DNA from: Hypericum androsaemum
Lineage: Eukaryota; Streptophyta; Magnoliopsida; Malpighiales; Hypericaceae
Length of the DNA stretch: 64,000 nucleotides
Direction: 5' to 3'
Assembly: GCA_963995505.1 (NCBI GenBank)
Contig: OZ023181.1
Location: 24,672,366 to 24,736,365 of the forward strand
The notes under the pieces are model-generated. The model saw nothing but the letters and a program-made list of their open reading frames with translations. It searched no databases and was not told the DNA's origin. Shown here one piece after another: positions 1 through 11,556 of this stretch. The translations under genes and the position numbers were made by a program. Numbering within the stretch: position 1 is the first letter of the stretch; the number at the start of each line of letters is the position of its first letter.

Positions 1-303
1 CCCAAAAGCCGACAGTCCGTACACCGCCGACGCGTCCGTCGTGTACACGCAGTAGGTCCTCTCGTCGTACTTGTCCGGCACCACCTTCGCCTTTTTTTAT
101 TAATTTCCCAAAACCAGACCAGACCAGACCAGACAAAAAAAAGGCAAATTAATAAAACAAAACGAAGAGAGAGAGAGAGAGAGTCAGAGGGGGAGGTTAG
201 GGAGGGGTACGGTGCTACGGCGTCGTTCGGCGCCGACGGCGAGGACGAAGGCGATGAGGTGGAGTGAAGTGATGGCGGCTATCACCGGCACCGACACAGC
301 CAT
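1..303 (-). CDS. DUF1218 family membrane protein, 5' end only (partial)
   Basis: Two coding exons are visible. Exon 1 (303-211) begins with ATG at 303-301 and encodes a hydrophobic segment followed by AVGAERRRST. Exon 2 (90-1) continues in the same phase with AKVVPDKYDERTYCVY and runs off the window. The 120-bp intron (210-91) has a GT donor, an AG acceptor and a GA microsatellite. A first membrane helix, then AERRRS and YDERTYCVY, is typical of plant DUF1218 proteins, small four-helix membrane proteins; some members affect secondary-wall lignin. The rest of the protein, including the remaining helices, lies outside the window. The start is the only ATG upstream of the hydrophobic segment in this frame. 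Family assignment is from motif memory; the role of this copy is unknown. Confidence 0.8.
152..184. repeat. GA microsatellite in DUF1218 intron
   Basis: A run of GA dinucleotides (CT on the coding strand) lies inside the first intron of the DUF1218 gene. It forms part of the pyrimidine-rich stretch of that intron on the coding strand. Confidence 0.8.
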
Positions 304-1180
304 ATCTCTTTTGCTTCTTTGTTTGTTTCCTTCTTTTTGGCTTTTAGGGTAATAATGTCAATAAGTTGTGTTTTGAGGAAGTGGAATTTCGCGGGCTCAC
401 TTTACTACTACTTTTGCTTTTTTCTGCTCCTAATCAGTTTCTTTCTCTGACTTGTGTCTTAATACCGCCGATTTCGGTCCTGTCCTTTCCCATACTTTGT
501 TTTGTTTAATTACTTTTTTTTTATAGGATTTGTGAGTATGCGATTAATTAAATTGCAATGAAGCGTATAATAATAGCAACAACTTGATTTTTTTTTAAAT
601 AAAGTAATAGCGACAACATGATTGCACCGAGTATTTAAAGTATTTAAACACGAAAAGGTACAACCAGCTGGCCTATTTTGAGGCGGGCCCCAGCTTTCAC
701 CAAGTATGCGCTTGTCGAAAAGTTGCTGGGGCTTCTCCTTTTTGGCAATGGATAAGGCCCACCCCTCCTTTCTACTGGTGGGCCTTTTCATCTCTATTTA
801 TCTATGGGCTGAGCCCAAAACGACCAACGAGTCCATGGCCAATGCAACGACCCCAAGATACTGGTTAATGAGGAATTTTTGTTTGTGCCAACAAACACTT
901 AGATCAATAAATATAATTATTATTAACTATTAAAAAAATTACAGTATTACATATTTGTTGAGAAAAATTTAAAACCTTTCAAATACCCCATCTGTCTCAA
1001 ACTTGAATGACCAGTTCAGTGGTCGTCCAAAGTGGATAAAAAAAATTGGTGCAAAGACTAAAAAGACTTCAACTACGCTATAAAAGGACTCTTCTGATCA
1101 ATAAGTCGATCTTTTTTATAAGAAAAGGTTCCATTAAAGGATGCAGGTAAACCTCTACAGGATAACATTCCTATATAATT
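304..1180. other. Intergenic, DUF1218 upstream region
   Basis: AT-rich sequence upstream of the minus-strand DUF1218 gene. It presumably contains that gene's promoter and 5' leader, but no single element can be fixed. Short open frames here have no recognisable domain. Confidence 0.6.
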
Positions 1181-1330
1181 CCTCACAAAAGAGTAACAAG
1201 TCGCCAAAGAACATGTAGCCTAGCGGCACAAGATGTTGTAAATTTCAAGGAGTTCCAATGTTCAAGCCTTGGTGTGGTGTAAAAACCCAACGTACAAGTT
1301 ACACATACTATTTAACCAGCACGAATTTCA
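1181..1330 (+). mobile_element. Possible SINE head (tRNA-like A and B boxes)
   Basis: TAGCCTAGCGGC at 1216-1227 resembles a pol III A box, and TGTTCAAGCCT at 1259-1269 resembles a B box. The spacing suits a tRNA-derived SINE. No clear target-site duplication or tail was found, so this is only a candidate and its limits are approximate. Confidence 0.3.
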
Positions 1331-2014
1331 TATAAAAACAAGGCATCTGACTTATTTCCCAGAAAGGCGCCTTATACGAAGAGGAACCAATAAACAAGAG
1401 TCCACAGAATAGACACTATATAGTAAGGCACCACATAGTAAGGCATGTGTGGAGCATGTAAAAAATGGCTGATAAGTGAAAACTCTAATGCAGAATCCTA
1501 CAAAAAGGTCACCTAACACGATATACAACCCGATCATCAGATGCACAGGAACCACATGTGCAATGTCGTCTCTTATCTCCCAATGGAGTATGCAGAGAAT
1601 GATATGTCAAAAATCAAGCATCAAGGTCTTTTAGCGTTGGCCCTGTGGGTATTCTGTAAATTGGATACCTAGAAGAAAATGAAAGTCAAGTTCCATATCT
1701 TACTAAAATAAAAAAGTTCCATAATAGTAAGGCATAGTTCAACGAAATTGAACACTTTAAATGATGAGTACCAGGCCACTGAAATCCAACTTGAAGGAAG
1801 TAAGTCACAACTTCTAAGAGTTTTCAATGCAGAAATTCGAGAAGCAAGATCAGTTATCTGCAACAAATAAAATTGTCAATAAAAAAACAAGGTAGAAACA
1901 TTAGGCGAGTATAATGCAAGCACATCATTGATGTGATTCTTTCCATATAAAAACAATCAAAGATACGGGTTCACGGCATTATCAGCTAGAGTCTGCACCT
2001 TATCAGCTAATTGT
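1331..2014. other. Non-coding stretch
   Basis: AT-rich, no convincing gene. If the open frame at 2015-2287 is a real last exon, part of this stretch could be its 3' UTR. Confidence 0.4.
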
Positions 2015-2287
2015 TCACGGCTGTAGGGGGTCATACTCGAGATATTCAAAAAAGAGCCTCCTCTTGGAAGTTATTGATTCCCCTTCATCACTAGAGAATT
2101 CCTCATGACTGGAAACATGCTCTCCTCTCAACGACAATCTACTGACTCTAAGCCGAAGTTCATTCGCTATATGATGGTGATTCCATAGCTGCCCAGACCG
2201 CTTTGGACCTCCTTGTTCGTAGTCACTGCTACCGTCGCTACTCAAGTCCCTAAAGTCACTATCACTGTCTTCACCTGGCCACCGCAA
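2015..2287 (-). pseudogene. Orphan C-terminal exon, acidic/serine-rich, unknown protein
   Basis: A minus-strand open frame of about 90 codons ends with a stop at 2015. Its composition is protein-like: acidic serine clusters (DSDSDFRDLSSDGSSDYE, FSSDEGES) and a tail ending LEYDPLQP. A CAG acceptor-like site lies just upstream (plus 2276-2280), so it could be a last exon. Upstream on the same strand is only an AT-rich TTCGAA repeat, and no partner exon was found. It may be a captured or decayed gene fragment. I do not recognise the family and assign no function. Confidence 0.35.
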
Positions 2288-2294
2288 AATTTTT

Positions 2295-2485
2295 CGATAT
2301 TAATTCGAATTCGATTATAATTCGATTCGAATTTGAAAATTCATAATTCGTATTCGATTCGTCTTTTGAAGAATCGAATATGATTTAATGTTTTGATGAA
2401 TTCAATTTCGAATAAATTCGATTCGAATTCGTCCAAATTCGATTCGAATTCGTCCAAATTCGAATAAATTCGATTCAAATTCGTC
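2295..2485. repeat. Degenerate TTCGAATTCG repeat
   Basis: Short irregular repeats of ATTCGAATTCG and TCGTCCAAATTCG make up this stretch. It is partly self-complementary, AT-rich and contains many CpG and TTCGAA palindromes. It abuts the orphan exon. Confidence 0.7.
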
Positions 2486-3126
2486 CAAATTCCAACCGTG
2501 GTCAGGTCTAACTGCACCCTCGTACCTAACATTCCTGCCCTCAATCGGAGATGAGAGCCTCGACGCGGCGTTGTTTCGATAGAAGTAGGATATGAGAAAA
2601 ACAGCAGATAAAACCCTAATGTGGAGGGAGTTTCGTGGATCTAAAGCGGACGAAGGGCAAAATGGTAATATATATTATAGGGAGAGGAGGGTGGATGGGA
2701 AGATGGAAATAGTGAGCAGGAATAAGAAAATGAGGGGGAGGAGGAGGTGGAGGTAGAGGTTAGAGGTAGAGGTGAAGGGGAAAATGGTATTATAATAATG
2801 ATTATTAATGAAGAAAGTAAGTTAAAAAATCAAAATCAACTTTAATTTATTTAATCCCATCGTAATAAACAGGACATTTATTTAACCCCACGTTCTACCG
2901 ACCACTCACGGAAACTATTAACTCTTTTTTTCCCATTATCTCAAATATCAAATATGATAAAGAAATGGAGCAGTTGAGCAAATGCCAGTGACATTTTAAT
3001 GACGGGCAAGTAAGTTTTGTTAGAGGATTAATTTTAGGTGTTTCATTTTAGTTGAATCTATCATTGTATTACCATTTGTTTAGGCGATGACATCTATTTC
3101 AGATATTCATGGTGTAACCATTTCTT
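2486..3126. other. Non-coding, with a purine-rich patch
   Basis: No gene seen. 2690-2780 is rich in GGA/GGT on the plus strand; the remainder is AT-rich. Confidence 0.6.
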
Positions 3127-3598
3127 CATTGTTTTTAAAAACGATCCGAAGTCCGACCCGAATTTTGGACCAACCTTTAGGTTAACCGATCCGACCAATT
3201 AAACTGCCGGTCAGACCTGATCTTTTTATTAAAAAAATAAAAAATAAAATTATATATGTATAATCTTTATGTAATCACATTTACACCTCCAAAAATTATC
3301 AAATACATGCACAAATGAATTGAATACATGTGCCGGCGAAGGTTTTTAAATTCTAGGGTTGGAAGTTAGAACGAAAATGACAAAATTCGGTAAGTTGGGG
3401 TTCGATTATTCACTTTTTTGGGACAAAACCTAACAAACCAGAATTTTGGGTCACATTTCTGGTCCAACCGTATGGTCAGACCAAAAAAGTCCGGTTCGTT
3501 AGGGTGGCGTCTTGACTTGGTTTTTTGAAACATTAAACCATATGATTCACGGTTCGACAGGTCGAACCGTTGGTCGAACCGTATCTTAAAAACAATGC
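3127..3598. mobile_element. Putative TIR element (non-autonomous)
   Basis: The left end reads CATTGTTTTTAAAAACG and the right end, reversed, CATTGTTTTTAAGATACGG. Both are followed inward by related GGTTCGACC/GTCCGACC motifs. The ends form an imperfect terminal inverted repeat around about 470 bp with no coding capacity. No clear target-site duplication was identified, so superfamily is not assigned. Confidence 0.45.
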
Positions 3599-5304
3599 AT
3601 TTCTTTTGAAATAATACAAATTTTATCTTTTCAAATAAACATAATCATAAAATTATGAAGTTATATGATTTAAATTGAAAATGAAGAAAGTTTTTTTTTT
3701 TGGAGAAGGAAAACCGAAAATGAAGAAGGGCTGACAGCCGTATGGTGGATTTTCTATTTTTTTTTAGCAGAGCTGTACGGTGGATTTTAATTGTAGAGGA
3801 GGATGCCGTCTCTTCCTTAATCCTTATCCACTCAGCTTGTCCATAGATGATTTAGTCTAGTTGGTTTTGGTTCCACTTCATAAATTAACTTATATGAAGT
3901 ACTTCATGTCCACTGGATTAGACTAAATCGACGATTTAGTCTCTATTTTCAAAAAATATTTTTCCATCATTCGTCTTTGCGTTTATTTTATTCTCGGGTC
4001 TCTGGCAGATGTCAGAAATTTTTTTTCCATTTTTATCATTAAAATGATAAAAATACCCTTTAAAAAAACAAAAAAGATCTTCTTCTTCCTCCCTCTCCTC
4101 CCAAGCCCATCTCCGGCGAAAAAAAAATACAAAATCTCAGGTCATTGGATTTTGGCGAAAAAAAATCCAAAATCTCCGGCAATACTTGTGTCATGAAAGA
4201 TGATGTGGCAATGAATTTTAAGATAATTTTTATTTTAAAAATAAATTAAAGATTAAATGGCATTTTTAATATGATAAAAAAATCACATAAGCTGATGATG
4301 TATCACAAGACTAGAAAAATACTTTCAGGGTATTTTTTGACCTATTTAGAAAAGTACGGGAGTTATATGAACCACTTTCAAGTACAGAGACTTATGTGAA
4401 TCTTTTGAGCAAGTACAGAGACTTATTTGATCTTTATTCCTATTAAATATTTATATTTTGTTTTGTAAAAAACAAGGGGTGCAAATACGAAGACTCTCCA
4501 GGAGTTCATCCCTATTATAGTACTATTCTCGTACAAGCGAATTTAATTTCAGAATTTTGATAAGATCATGTGTATTAATGTTGGTATGAATGCACCCAAA
4601 ATAAATATTGGTTACATTTTTTTATTGCTATTTAAAAGTCATATGTGATTCGAACTTGATTTATAGTATTTCACTATTAAAAGTGACTATTAAATTTAAT
4701 TTAAAGATGACACGTGGCATGATAAAAAATTAAGCAAAATTCACGATATTTTTTCTACATTATTTTTCTGCCCCCTTTTGTGTAATTTAATATTTTTTTT
4801 AAAAAATAGAGATGAAAAACGAATATAAACACACCCACTATATATTTTTGAACCTGTGATATTTGATCTCTGGTTTTTTAATCATGGCATTCTGGTTTGA
4901 TTATTGGTTTAGTAATTTTTCGATCGCCTATCCTTTCACCTTGTCACTTTGTTGACTTCGATTTCTTGCATTCCAAGTAATCGTCCATGTCTTGGATGCT
5001 TTCCATACAGTAAAATAATTAATAAACTAATGAAGGCAGATGAAGCGCATGCGTCATTCCCCGGGAGCACAAAGGAATCCAAATTTTTGGGATAAATTAC
5101 TCATAAATCTTTCGGATTTGTTTAAATATAAACTTAAAAATTCTTCGTATTTGTAAAATACATGCCAACATTTTTCGTGTTTGATTTTTAGAGGACAAGG
5201 CTCCACTTAGGTCCGAAAATTAATGCTGATAGCAATCTCAGACTGGTATTAAATTTTAAATTAATGCTTTTCATTTGCTCGTACCTGCTCAGGTACGATT
5301 TTCC
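3599..5304. other. Non-coding; right part is duplicated upstream of UGT-2
   Basis: No gene seen. From about 4440 to 5290 the sequence closely matches 10030-10960, including the GATAAGATCATGTGTATTAA stretch, so this is part of the segmental duplication that carries the UGT76-like genes. Confidence 0.65.
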
Positions 5305-5310
5305 CGGGTT

Positions 5311-5486
5311 GGATTCAGTGGGGACAAAACTTATCCCCATTGAAATAGATCAAGGTTTTGGACTTCCACACACGATTTTTGATGATTGTCAGATCTGTAG
5401 ACACGATTTTTAATGAAATCTGATGGTTCAAATGAAATTCCCTTTGTAGGAACAACTTTTATGTTGTCCCCACTCAATCCAAAACC
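5311..5486. mobile_element. Short MITE with GGATTSAGTGGGGACAA ends
   Basis: The left end GGATTCAGTGGGGACAA and the reversed right end GGATTGAGTGGGGACAA form a 17-bp TIR with one mismatch around about 175 bp of non-coding DNA. The ends resemble those of the longer elements at 17880-18410 and 30851-31135, so the three may be related. The target-site duplication was not resolved. Confidence 0.6.
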
Positions 5487-5703
5487 GATTTCCCCGGTAT
5501 AAGGCGGACGAATTTATTTTCTTTCAAGGCGGACTAATTTAATTTCATGTAAAATTTTATTTTTAAAAAACAATCTCAGATAACTGAACTTTTGATTTCC
5601 CCATAAAAATTTCAGAAACTAGGCGGACCACCACGGCAATAAAATAAATTTGGCCAGACAATATTTGTCGGATTGGTAATATCATTTTGATATCGACCAT
5701 TAA

Positions 5704-6252
5704 GGGCTTTGGATTGGGTACGAAGTGAAGGAATTGATTCCGAACGGTTTGGAGTGAAAGGGGACCGCAGCGGCAAGCGCAAGTATGTGATAATGGCAAG
5801 CGTAGTTATGTGATAATGACAAGTACAGTTATGTGATAATGACATTTGTTTTTGTGAAAACGGCAAGTCCCCGTTGATGATAATGGCACGCATAGTTTTT
5901 TTCATTTTGGTCTCCGTATTTTAGCATTTTTGCAAAAAGGTCACAATGACATGTGCAGTTATGTGATACTGGCATGTGCAGTTATGTGATACTGGCATGC
6001 GCAGTTATGTGATAATGGCATTTGTATCCGGCCTGTGTTTATGCGTGACTTTTTTTATTTTGGTCCCCATATTTTAGCGCGTTTGCAAAAAAGTCCCCGC
6101 ATGTCTTCATTCCAAACGGTTCGGAATAGTGGTGTTTATGCGTGACTTTTTTTATTTTGGTCCCCATATTTTAGCGCGTTTGCAAAAAAGTCCCCGCATG
6201 TCTTCATTCCAAACGGTTCGGAATAGTGGCATTCCGTACCCAATCCATACCC
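5704..6252. mobile_element. MULE-like MITE, family with GGRTTTGGATTGGGTACG ends
   Basis: The left end GGGCTTTGGATTGGGTACG and the reversed right end GGGTATGGATTGGGTACGG form a TIR. The interior is made of about 24-bp repeats around CAGTTATGTGATAATGGCA, plus a 97-bp direct duplication (from 6035 and from 6132). The equivalent site upstream of UGT-3 (near 15850) lacks the element, so it inserted after the duplication or was lost there. Copies at 62440 and 63132 belong to the same family and have clear target-site duplications. Confidence 0.7.
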
Positions 6253-7020
6253 TTAATTAAGTACCTAGATTGGTTTTAACTTAATAAAAAGTATTAGATT
6301 CAATTTCTGGAAAATTGCCTCAATTTGATGATTTATTAGACACAAATTTAGATAATTCTCCAAAGCGTGTATCTGAATAATAAGTAGTTTTGGCAAAAAA
6401 TATATTACTACTAATTTGCAAAACTATTATTTTAATTAATTTAAATTCAAACCATACTCATTCATAAAGTTGACAGACTTCCTTTTATCTAATTTTAATT
6501 TAGCACAATTGGTCCGGAGATATTTGGACGCCTAAAAATCACAAACATAGGTACTTGTAGCATTTCTCTACGCAACTCTTTTTGTCTTAGTTTCTTTGAA
6601 GCGAAAGGGCCATTAGACTTTTTAGTAATAACTAGCTGAGAATTCCTTTTTCGTGAAGTATATCCGAAACAGCAGTCGATTTCTACTTTTCTTTGTCGAA
6701 CTCACTATCTTAAAATTAAAATTTTTATTATGGTCTACGTGTTGGCATATTGCGACTAATAAAATTTTGGCAAATAGAATAGTGAGCCTTATATTGTGTC
6801 ACCAAGTTTCTGATTAATTATGGGAAGAGTCAAATATATTAAATATGTCAACCATGTAAAATTATGGTTGATTAAAGGAGGGAATAATGTATAGATGGCA
6901 CTAACTATAGAACTAATGCTGAAATAATTAAACTAAAATAATATCTTGTCACTCATATCTATACAGAAAATATGGCATAGGATAACTCGAGTTCTTTCAA
7001 GGTCCGACTCAAAAGCGCCT
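6253..7020. other. UGT-1 upstream region (duplicated block)
   Basis: Non-coding. It aligns with sequence upstream of UGT-2 (about 10960-12260) and UGT-3 (about 15850-17000). Shared blocks include CGACTTTTTAGTAATAACTAG-like sequence and the TCAAATATATTAAATATGTC stretch. Confidence 0.65.
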
Positions 7021-7029
7021 TATTTTATA

Positions 7030-8072
7030 GGGAAAAGTACAGATAAATACTCTATAGTTTTACAGATTATCACTTGAGTACCATGTAGTTTTTGAACCGT
7101 AAAAAAGGTCCAACTTATTTCAATATTTGTCACAGACCGGTGTTGAGCTCCGGCCCGATTTTTTTTGGGAACGGCGTCATTTTATGGCCGACGTGGGCTG
7201 CCGCGTGGCTTAGACTAGGATTACTCAATGCTGACGTGGCGGTAGATAAATTACTAAATTAGTACCAAATTTAAAAAAATCGTGAAAAAAATCAATTTAA
7301 AAATTGATGCCGGGCGAATCGAACCAAATTTAGGATTACTCGACCTCTTCATCTTCAATTTCCCCTTCATCCTTCTCCCACTCATTGCCGTCCCACTGAG
7401 AGTTCAATGTTGGGGCGTCAAGTGCAACGACATCAGAGGAGCCGCTAGGGTTCGAGGAGGTCCAGGAGCGAAGGGTTTCAACACGATCGAAGGGTTCAAT
7501 TTGATTTTGATTTCTGAGTTGCATCAGTCGAAGGAAAACAAGTGGGTTCATTTCTGGGTTCGTTTTGATTTTGATTTCTGAGGTCCTTACTAGAGAAGAT
7601 GAGTTTCAATACCTTTTTTTTCCTTTAAAAAAAGGTTTTGATTTTGTGAATATCTGGAGAAGATGAGTCAGGAGAAAGAAGGAAGCACGTCTTATAATTT
7701 CATTTCATTATATAAATTTTATGCTGCGTCTGATCAACAACTCTCTTGTTGTAGCCTAGTTGGTGATGATTTCAGACTTCCAACCACAAGACCCGGGTTC
7801 GATTTTTCCGGCAGTAGATTTTTAAATTGATTTTTGGTATTTGCACAATTTTTTTAAATTTGATAATTTACCCATCGCCACGTCATCAATGAGTAATCCT
7901 AGTCCATGTCGGCCATAAAACGACGCCGTTCGGTCAAAAAAAATTGGACCGGTGCTCGGGACTAGACCGTGAGAAAATAGGCGAATAAGTTGGACTTTTT
8001 TTACGGTTCAAAAACATAGGGCACCCAAGTGATAATTGGTGAAACTATATAGTACTTATGTGTACTTTTCCC
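7030..8072. mobile_element. Mutator-like TIR element, 1043 bp, upstream of UGT-1
   Basis: The element starts GGGAAAAGTAC and ends GTACTTTTCCC. Long imperfect inverted repeats (about 280 bp per arm) include GTCCAACTTATT and ACGGCGTCRTTTTATGGCCG. It is flanked by a perfect 9-bp duplication TATTTTATA at 7021-7029 and 8073-8081, as expected for Mutator-like elements. No transposase is present. tRNA-like A box TAGCCTAGTTGG (7752-7763) and B box GGTTCGATTTT (7797-7807) lie in the right arm. It sits 115 bp upstream of the UGT-1 start and splits sequence that is continuous upstream of UGT-2. Confidence 0.85.
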
Positions 8073-8083
8073 TATTTTATATT

Positions 8084-8187
8084 CCAAATTTGACTCGCAT
8101 CGCGTATCCTACTACCTTATAACTAGACTTGTACCAGCCAAACAAACAGATCCATAAAATCTGGAATCCTTTTAAAGCTCTAATTCA
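8084..8187 (+). promoter_or_regulatory. UGT-1 core promoter and 5' leader
   Basis: This block is nearly identical upstream of UGT-1 and UGT-2 and is conserved in UGT-3. TTATAAC at 8117-8123, 71 bp before the ATG, is a TATA-like candidate. A weaker ATAAAAT lies closer to the ATG. The TIR element ends just upstream, so distal promoter sequence has been displaced by about 1 kb. Confidence 0.45.
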
Positions 8188-9846
8188 ATGGAGATTGGGC
8201 CAAAGCAGAAGAACAAGAAGGGCCTCAGGGTGGTGCTATTCCCACTACCATTACAAGGCCACATAAACCCAATGTTCCAACTAGCCAACATCCTCCATTC
8301 CAATGGTTTCTCCATCTCGATCGTCCACACCACCTACAACTTCCCGGACACCTCCATGTACCCTCTCTTCACCTTCCACGAGATCCCCGACCGCCTGTCG
8401 GAGTCCGAAAGAGGGTCGAAAGATCAGGACATTATGACCTTTCTCTGGAAGCTGAACACCAACTGCGTGGAGCCCCTGAGGGGGTGTTTGGCCTCGTTGT
8501 CGAAGACGAGTTGCGAGGAGGAGGCGGCGGTTTCTTGTTTGATCTCTGATGCTATGTGGTGGTTCTCACAAGGTGTGGCTGATGGGTTAGGGCTACCAAG
8601 GTTGGTGTTGAGAACGAGTAGCGTCTGTTCTTTTCTTGTCTACGCTGCCTTCCCTTTTCTTAAGGACAAGGGTTATCTCCCTACTCCAGGTACGTTAACT
8701 CAACTCCTCTTTTCTTCCCTTTTTTTTTTCTTCTTCTTTTGAAAAGTAAATTGGACCCGTCAATTTCTCGCACGCCTTAATTAATTAGCTCCCTCCTAAT
8801 CAGATTTGGAACAGGCGGAGACACCAATCGAAGAGCTTCCACCATTGAGAGTCAAAGATATCCCCTCAATCAAGACAATTAACCCGGACGTCTTTTATAG
8901 ATCAACATGTCAAATGGTGATTCAAATGAAGACTTGCTCCGGGATCATTTGGAACTCTATTGAAGAGCTTGAACAGTCCCAACTCACGAAACTAGGCAAT
9001 GACTTCCCGGTTCCAATGTTTCTAATAGGCCCATTTCACAGGTACATCCTATTCCTATCACGCCCTAATCTTTCGCAATATGTGTTTCAACTTACGAGCA
9101 GCAACGGAGTTTGAAATTTTGGTTAACAGAGTTCGATCAAATTTTTTAAAAGTTGGAGCGTTCAAAATTAAAGAATAATGTTTTTGGTGTAAAAGAACAG
9201 GTACATCCCATCATCCTTCAGTAGCTTACTAGATCAAGACAGGAGTTGCCTCTCTTGGCTAGACACCAAACCTCCAAATTCTGTCCTCTATGTGAGCTTT
9301 GGGAGTATTGCATCCATCACAGGATCAGAGTTTTTGGAGTTAGCTTGGGGGCTGGCTAATAGCAACCAGCCTTTCATATGGGTCATCCGACCCGGCTTGG
9401 TAATGGGCCTGGACAGGCCTGATCTGCTTCCCGACGGGTTCGAGGAGTCGGTCCGTGGGCGAGGGTGCATAGTCCAATGGGCCCCTCAACAGGAAGTCCT
9501 GGCCCATCAAGCCACGGGTGGGTTCTGGACCCACAATGGATGGAACTCAACTCTGGAGAGCATATGTGAAGGGGTCCCAATGATATGTATGCCTAACTTA
9601 GGGGACCAGTTGGTAAATTCCCGGTACGTTAGCGATGTTTGGAAAGTTGGGATTCATTTGGAGGGTGAATTGGAAAGAGGGAAGATAGAGAGAGCAGTGA
9701 GGAAACTAATGGAGGAGGAAGAGGGGAAGCAGTTGAGGGAGAGTGTGAACCATTTGAAGGAGAAATTGGACACCTCTCTAAAGCTCGGAGGATCTTCGTT
9801 CAAAAATATTGAAAATTTGACGAATTATCTTTCATATTTTAAATAG
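8188..9846 (+). CDS. UGT-1, UGT76-like UDP-glycosyltransferase (3 exons, 461 aa)
   Basis: Exons 8188-8689, 8804-9041 and 9201-9846 join in phase to 461 codons plus stop, the usual plant UGT length. Predicted to transfer sugar from a UDP-sugar to a small acceptor in the cytosol. Visible features: N-terminal [12 protein letters not shown] with catalytic His25, the partner Asp in CLISDAMWW, and a C-terminal PSPG box from WAPQQEVLAH through GGFWTHNGWNS to PNLGDQ, whose final Gln favours UDP-glucose. Introns are 114 bp (phase 1, the usual UGT76 site) and 159 bp (within codon Arg of FHRY). The second intron is shared with UGT-2 but absent from UGT-3. UGT76 assignment is from overall motif resemblance; the acceptor is unknown. 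Confidence 0.88.
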
Positions 9847-11235
9847 TAGGATATTGATTTTCGGTTCGTTAATTTGTTGCTTCCGATTCTCGTAATTTGT
9901 ATTTATTATTATTATTATGCGTTCCTTCGTTTGATGAACTATGATGTTTATAATCTAGATTAGCAACAACACTTAGAGCATGTGAGTTATTCTAGTTTTT
10001 AAAAAAATTCGAGTTTGAAATATCAGAGATATAAGAGTATTAAATATTTATATTTTTGTTTGAGAAAACAAAGGGTACAAATACGAAGACTTTCTAAGAG
10101 GTCATCCCTATTTTAGTGCCATTCTTGTACAAACGCATTTAATTTCGAATTTCTGATAAGATCATGTGTATTAATGTTGGTATGAAGGCACCCAAAATAA
10201 ATATTTGTTAATTTTTTTATTGCTATTTAAAAGTCATATGTGGTTCGAACATCATTTATAGTATTTCACTATTAAAGGTAACTATTAAATTTAATCAAAA
10301 GATGACACGTGGCATGATAAAAAATTAAGCAAAATTTCCGATTTTTTAACATTATTTTTCTGCCCCCTTTTGTGTAATTCAATATATATTTTATTTAAAA
10401 CAGAGATGAAAAAACGAATATAAACACACCCACTATATATTTTTTAAAATGTGGTATTTAATCTCTGATTTTTTAATCTATGGTATTTTGATTTAATAGT
10501 TAATTTTCGTAACTTTTCGATCGTCCATCTCATCTACGTTTGTCATTTTATTGATTTCGATTAGATTTTCGTTCTCCGTTTAGTGTTTTTCGTTCATTTT
10601 CTATGTATTTTATATTTTTACTTTATAACCGATTACTTTAATATTAAACATTACGCTATCCTTCTGAAAAAATTAAAGCATAAAAAGGTGTTACTTATAA
10701 AAAAAAAAGCATAAAGGTGTGAAGGCTTCATTTCTTGGATGCTTTCCATACAGTAGAATAATTAATAAACTAATGAAGGCAGATGACATCAACGCATGCG
10801 TCATCCCCCGGGAGCACAAAGGACACCACTTTTTTTTTTGAGGGGACAGGGGCTCCACTTAGGTGCGAAATTTAATGCTGACAGCAATCTCAGACAGGTA
10901 TTAAATTTTAAATTAATGCTTTTTTTAGGAATTATTAATGCTTTCCATTTGCTCAGATAAATAGATAATTCTGCATAATGTGTATCGAATAATAAGTAGC
11001 AAAAATATATTAATACAAGTTCACAAAACTATTATTCTAATTAATTAAAATTCAAAACAGACTCATTAATAAAATTGACAAAATTCCATTTATCTAATTT
11101 TTATTTAGCACAATTGGTCCGGTGATATTTGGACGCCTAAAAATTACAAACATAGGTACGTGTAGCATTTCGCTACGCAACTTTTTTTGTCTTAGTTTCT
11201 CTAAAGCGAAAGGGCCATGCGACTTTTTAGTAATA
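9847..11235. other. Spacer UGT-1 to UGT-2, duplicated sequence
   Basis: Non-coding and AT-rich. 10030-10960 repeats 4440-5300, and later sequence repeats the UGT-1 upstream region. No gene seen. Confidence 0.65.
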
Positions 11236-11556
11236 ACTAGCCGAGAATTAGCATTTCCCGGTGTATGGCCGGGAATGATACATATCAAGACGGGTCACCT
11301 GACTTTATTGATGTGCTTTTTTTTTCGGATTTTTTTTAATGAGTTTCATCGTCAGAAAATTTTACTGAATTTGATGGTTGCAATCTCAAAAGAAGGATTC
11401 TATTTCTGAGACTGATAAAGTACATTTGACCCTCTAGATAAGAAGACTGTTTATGTTTATGAGTTGCTCGTCATTTGTTTTGTATTTAATTATTTTATTT
11501 GTATTTATATAAAGACGTGAACCTACCTTTTCTACAAAAAAAACTAGCCGAATTCC
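11236..11556 (+). mobile_element. Poly(A)-ended retroposon insertion upstream of UGT-2
   Basis: Sequence continuous in the UGT-1 and UGT-3 upstream regions (AACTAGCYGA then ATTCCTTTTTC) is interrupted here by about 310 bp ending in CTACAAAAAAA. AACTAGCCGA occurs at both edges as a target-site duplication of at least 10 bp. A variable-length duplication with an A-tail fits a truncated LINE or a SINE. No coding domain is recognised. Confidence 0.6.

Noticed and set aside
706..933. 75-codon frame near the DUF1218 gene
   Set aside because: No recognisable domain and not conserved in pattern; intergenic.
7282..7581. 99-codon frame and its antisense partner within the TIR element
   Set aside because: Inside a non-autonomous element; no transposase motif.
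9288..9580. Antisense frames over UGT exons (also at 14000 and 20000)
   Set aside because: Shadows of the conserved coding strand, repeated only because the UGT exons are repeated.
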